Assembly (NCBI GenBank): GCA_023389425.1
Contig: JAEWEK010000194.1
Coordinates: 1-6,628 of the forward strand
Direction of reading: 5' to 3'
DNA: 6,628 nt
Origin: Pseudomonadota bacterium
GTDB lineage: Bacteria > Pseudomonadota > Gammaproteobacteria > Burkholderiales > Burkholderiaceae_D
Each line of letters starts with the position of its first letter. Within the stretch, counting starts at the first letter, position 1. Below, in pieces: positions 5,447-6,628 of the stretch. The translations under genes were made by a program, and so were the position numbers. Below the pieces are notes generated by a model. That model did not search any database. It worked only from the letters and a program-made list of their open reading frames with translations, and was not told where the DNA came from.

Positions 5447-6628
5447 TTGAACCGCCTCGCACCCCGCGCCATTGCGCTTGCCCTCGCCTCCGCCTTCGCC
5501 ATCCACGCCGGCGCCTACGCGGCCGACGCCCCGCCGCGGACACAGACGCCCTACCTGTCGCAAGGCGATGCGGCGGCCCGCGCGGCGCGCGTGTCGAACG
5601 TGGATTACGTGCTCGACTTCACGCTGACCGGCAAGGAGAGCTTCGCCAATACCACCACGCTTGCCTTCGACCTGGCCGATACCAGATCGCCGCTGACCAT
5701 CGACCTCGACAAGGCCACGATCAAACGCCTGACGGTCAACGGCAAGGAGGTGAAGCCAGACTACAACCAGTGGTTCATCACGCTCGCGCCGCAAGACCTG
5801 GTCAAGGGCCGCAACACCGTCACCGTGGCCTTCGAGCGCCTGCACAGCACCAATGGCGAAGGCCTGCACCGCATGGTCGACCCGGTGGACGGCCGCATCT
5901 ACACCTACTCGCACTTCGAGCCGGCCGCCGCGCACCAGATGTTCGCCTCCTTCGACCAGCCGGACCTGAAGGGCACTTATACCCTCACCGCTACCGTGCC
6001 GGCCGACTGGCAGGTCGTGTCCGCCACGCGCGAAACGAAGATCGATGCGGTGGCCGGCGGCAAACGCTGGTCCTTCCCCCGCACCAAGAAACTGAGCCCG
6101 TACAATTTCTCGATGCACGCCGGCCCCTACAAGGTCTGGGAAGACAACTCGGGCAAGTACCCGATGCGCCTGTTCGCGCGCCAGTCGGTCGCCGCGCAGA
6201 TCAAGCCGGCCGAATGGTTCCGCTACACCAAGGCCGGCCTGGATTTCTTCGACCAGTACTTCGGCATCCCCTACCAGTTCGCCAAATATGACCAGATCCT
6301 GGTGCCGGACTTCCTGTACGGCGCAATGGAGAACTCGGCCGCGATCACCTTCGCCGAGCGCGGCTTCATGTACAAGGCCGAGATGACGGCGGCCCAGCGC
6401 CAGTCGCTGGCCGGGGTCATCATGCACGAGATGGCGCACCAGTGGTTTGGCGACATGGTAACGATGAAATGGTGGAACGGCCTGTGGCTGAACGAGAGCT
6501 TCGCCGAATTCATGGGCGTATTCGGCACCGCCGAAGCGACCGAGTTCAAGGATAACTGGCAGGCTTTCTATTCGGAGCGTGAAGCCAACGCCTACATCCA
6601 GGACCAGAAGTCGAACACCCACCCGATC
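5447..6628 (+). CDS. Exported M1-family zinc aminopeptidase (PepN-like), 3' end outside window
   Basis: The frame is open from TTG 5447 to the window end, giving 394 residues of a protein that is usually about 850-890 long. The N-terminus reads as a Sec signal peptide: N-R-L-A-P-R, an Ala/Leu-rich core, then GAYA-AD with likely cleavage after residue 25. This places the enzyme in the periplasm or outside, unlike cytoplasmic PepN. The beta-rich N-domain (about 45-240) contains HFEPAAAHQMFASFDQPDLKG, typical of M1 peptidases. The substrate-binding GAMEN motif is at 292-296. The zinc site HEMAHQWFGDMV has H327, E328 and H331, with the third ligand E350 in LNES, exactly the HExxHx18E spacing. All catalytic elements seen are intact, so it should remove N-terminal residues from peptides, probably for peptide scavenging. 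It is divergent from the envelope operon, with no evident link beyond the shared intergenic region. Confidence 0.92.
   Translation, partial: MNRLAPRAIALALASAFAIHAGAYAADAPPRTQTPYLSQGDAAARAARVSNVDYVLDFTLTGKESFANTTTLAFDLADTRSPLTIDLDKATIKRLTVNGKEVKPDYNQWFITLAPQDLVKGRNTVTVAFERLHSTNGEGLHRMVDPVDGRIYTYSHFEPAAAHQMFASFDQPDLKGTYTLTATVPADWQVVSATRETKIDAVAGGKRWSFPRTKKLSPYNFSMHAGPYKVWEDNSGKYPMRLFARQSVAAQIKPAEWFRYTKAGLDFFDQYFGIPYQFAKYDQILVPDFLYGAMENSAAITFAERGFMYKAEMTAAQRQSLAGVIMHEMAHQWFGDMVTMKWWNGLWLNESFAEFMGVFGTAEATEFKDNWQAFYSEREANAYIQDQKSNTHPI

Noticed and set aside
5408..6622. A 404-codon open frame on the - strand opposite the M1 peptidase
   Set aside because: The + strand carries intact GAMEN and HExxHx18E motifs in one continuous frame, so the antisense frame is a composition artefact. 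Its product resembles the typical Val/Gly/Arg-rich shadow proteins.
1..6628. CRISPR arrays, tRNA/rRNA genes, insertion sequences or phage remnants
   Set aside because: No regularly spaced repeats, cloverleaf-like segments, transposase-like proteins or terminal inverted repeats were recognised on either strand.

Overview
The window is high-GC DNA with dense, tightly packed genes, most likely from a Gram-negative proteobacterium. The protein style (a secreted M1 peptidase with an Ala-rich signal peptide, ArnT-like glycosyltransferase, LABN-domain protein, aspartoacylase-like hydrolase) would fit a betaproteobacterium such as Massilia or another Oxalobacteraceae. That placement is an impression from sequence style, not a measurement.

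Layout. At the left edge (1-510, + strand) is the C-terminal part of a succinylglutamate desuccinylase/aspartoacylase-family zinc hydrolase. It runs convergently into a five-gene operon on the - strand that fills 5246 down to 538. In transcription order this holds an SDR epimerase resembling UDP-glucuronate 4-epimerase (5246-4245), a DPM1/GtrB/ArnC-like polyprenyl-phosphate glycosyltransferase of family GT2 (4252-3212), an ArnT/GT39-like integral membrane glycosyltransferase (3215-1623), a PAP2 lipid phosphatase (1618-824) and a 94-residue LABN-domain membrane protein (822-538). Neighbouring genes overlap by 8 and 4 bases or are separated by 4 and 1 bases, so the set looks translationally coupled. 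A 200-bp intergenic region (5247-5446) separates the operon from a divergent + strand gene for an exported M1 metallo-aminopeptidase, which starts at a TTG and runs off the right edge.

How the genes fit together. The five - strand genes read as one envelope-glycolipid pathway: make a nucleotide uronic acid (UDP-GalA from UDP-GlcA), move the sugar to undecaprenyl phosphate on the cytoplasmic face, and transfer it on the periplasmic face to a lipid acceptor with the ArnT-like enzyme. The PAP2 protein would either dephosphorylate the acceptor or recycle the carrier, and the LABN protein would be a membrane accessory. No Ara4N-making genes (arnA/arnB/arnD type) are visible, and the epimerase points to galacturonic acid instead. 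The closest established precedent is the RgtE plus RgtA-D route of rhizobial lipopolysaccharide. The enzyme families are assigned with good confidence; the sugar and the acceptor are inferences.

No RNA genes, insertion sequences, CRISPR arrays or origins were seen. The only intergenic stretches are the 27-bp convergent gap at 511-537 and the 200-bp divergent region.
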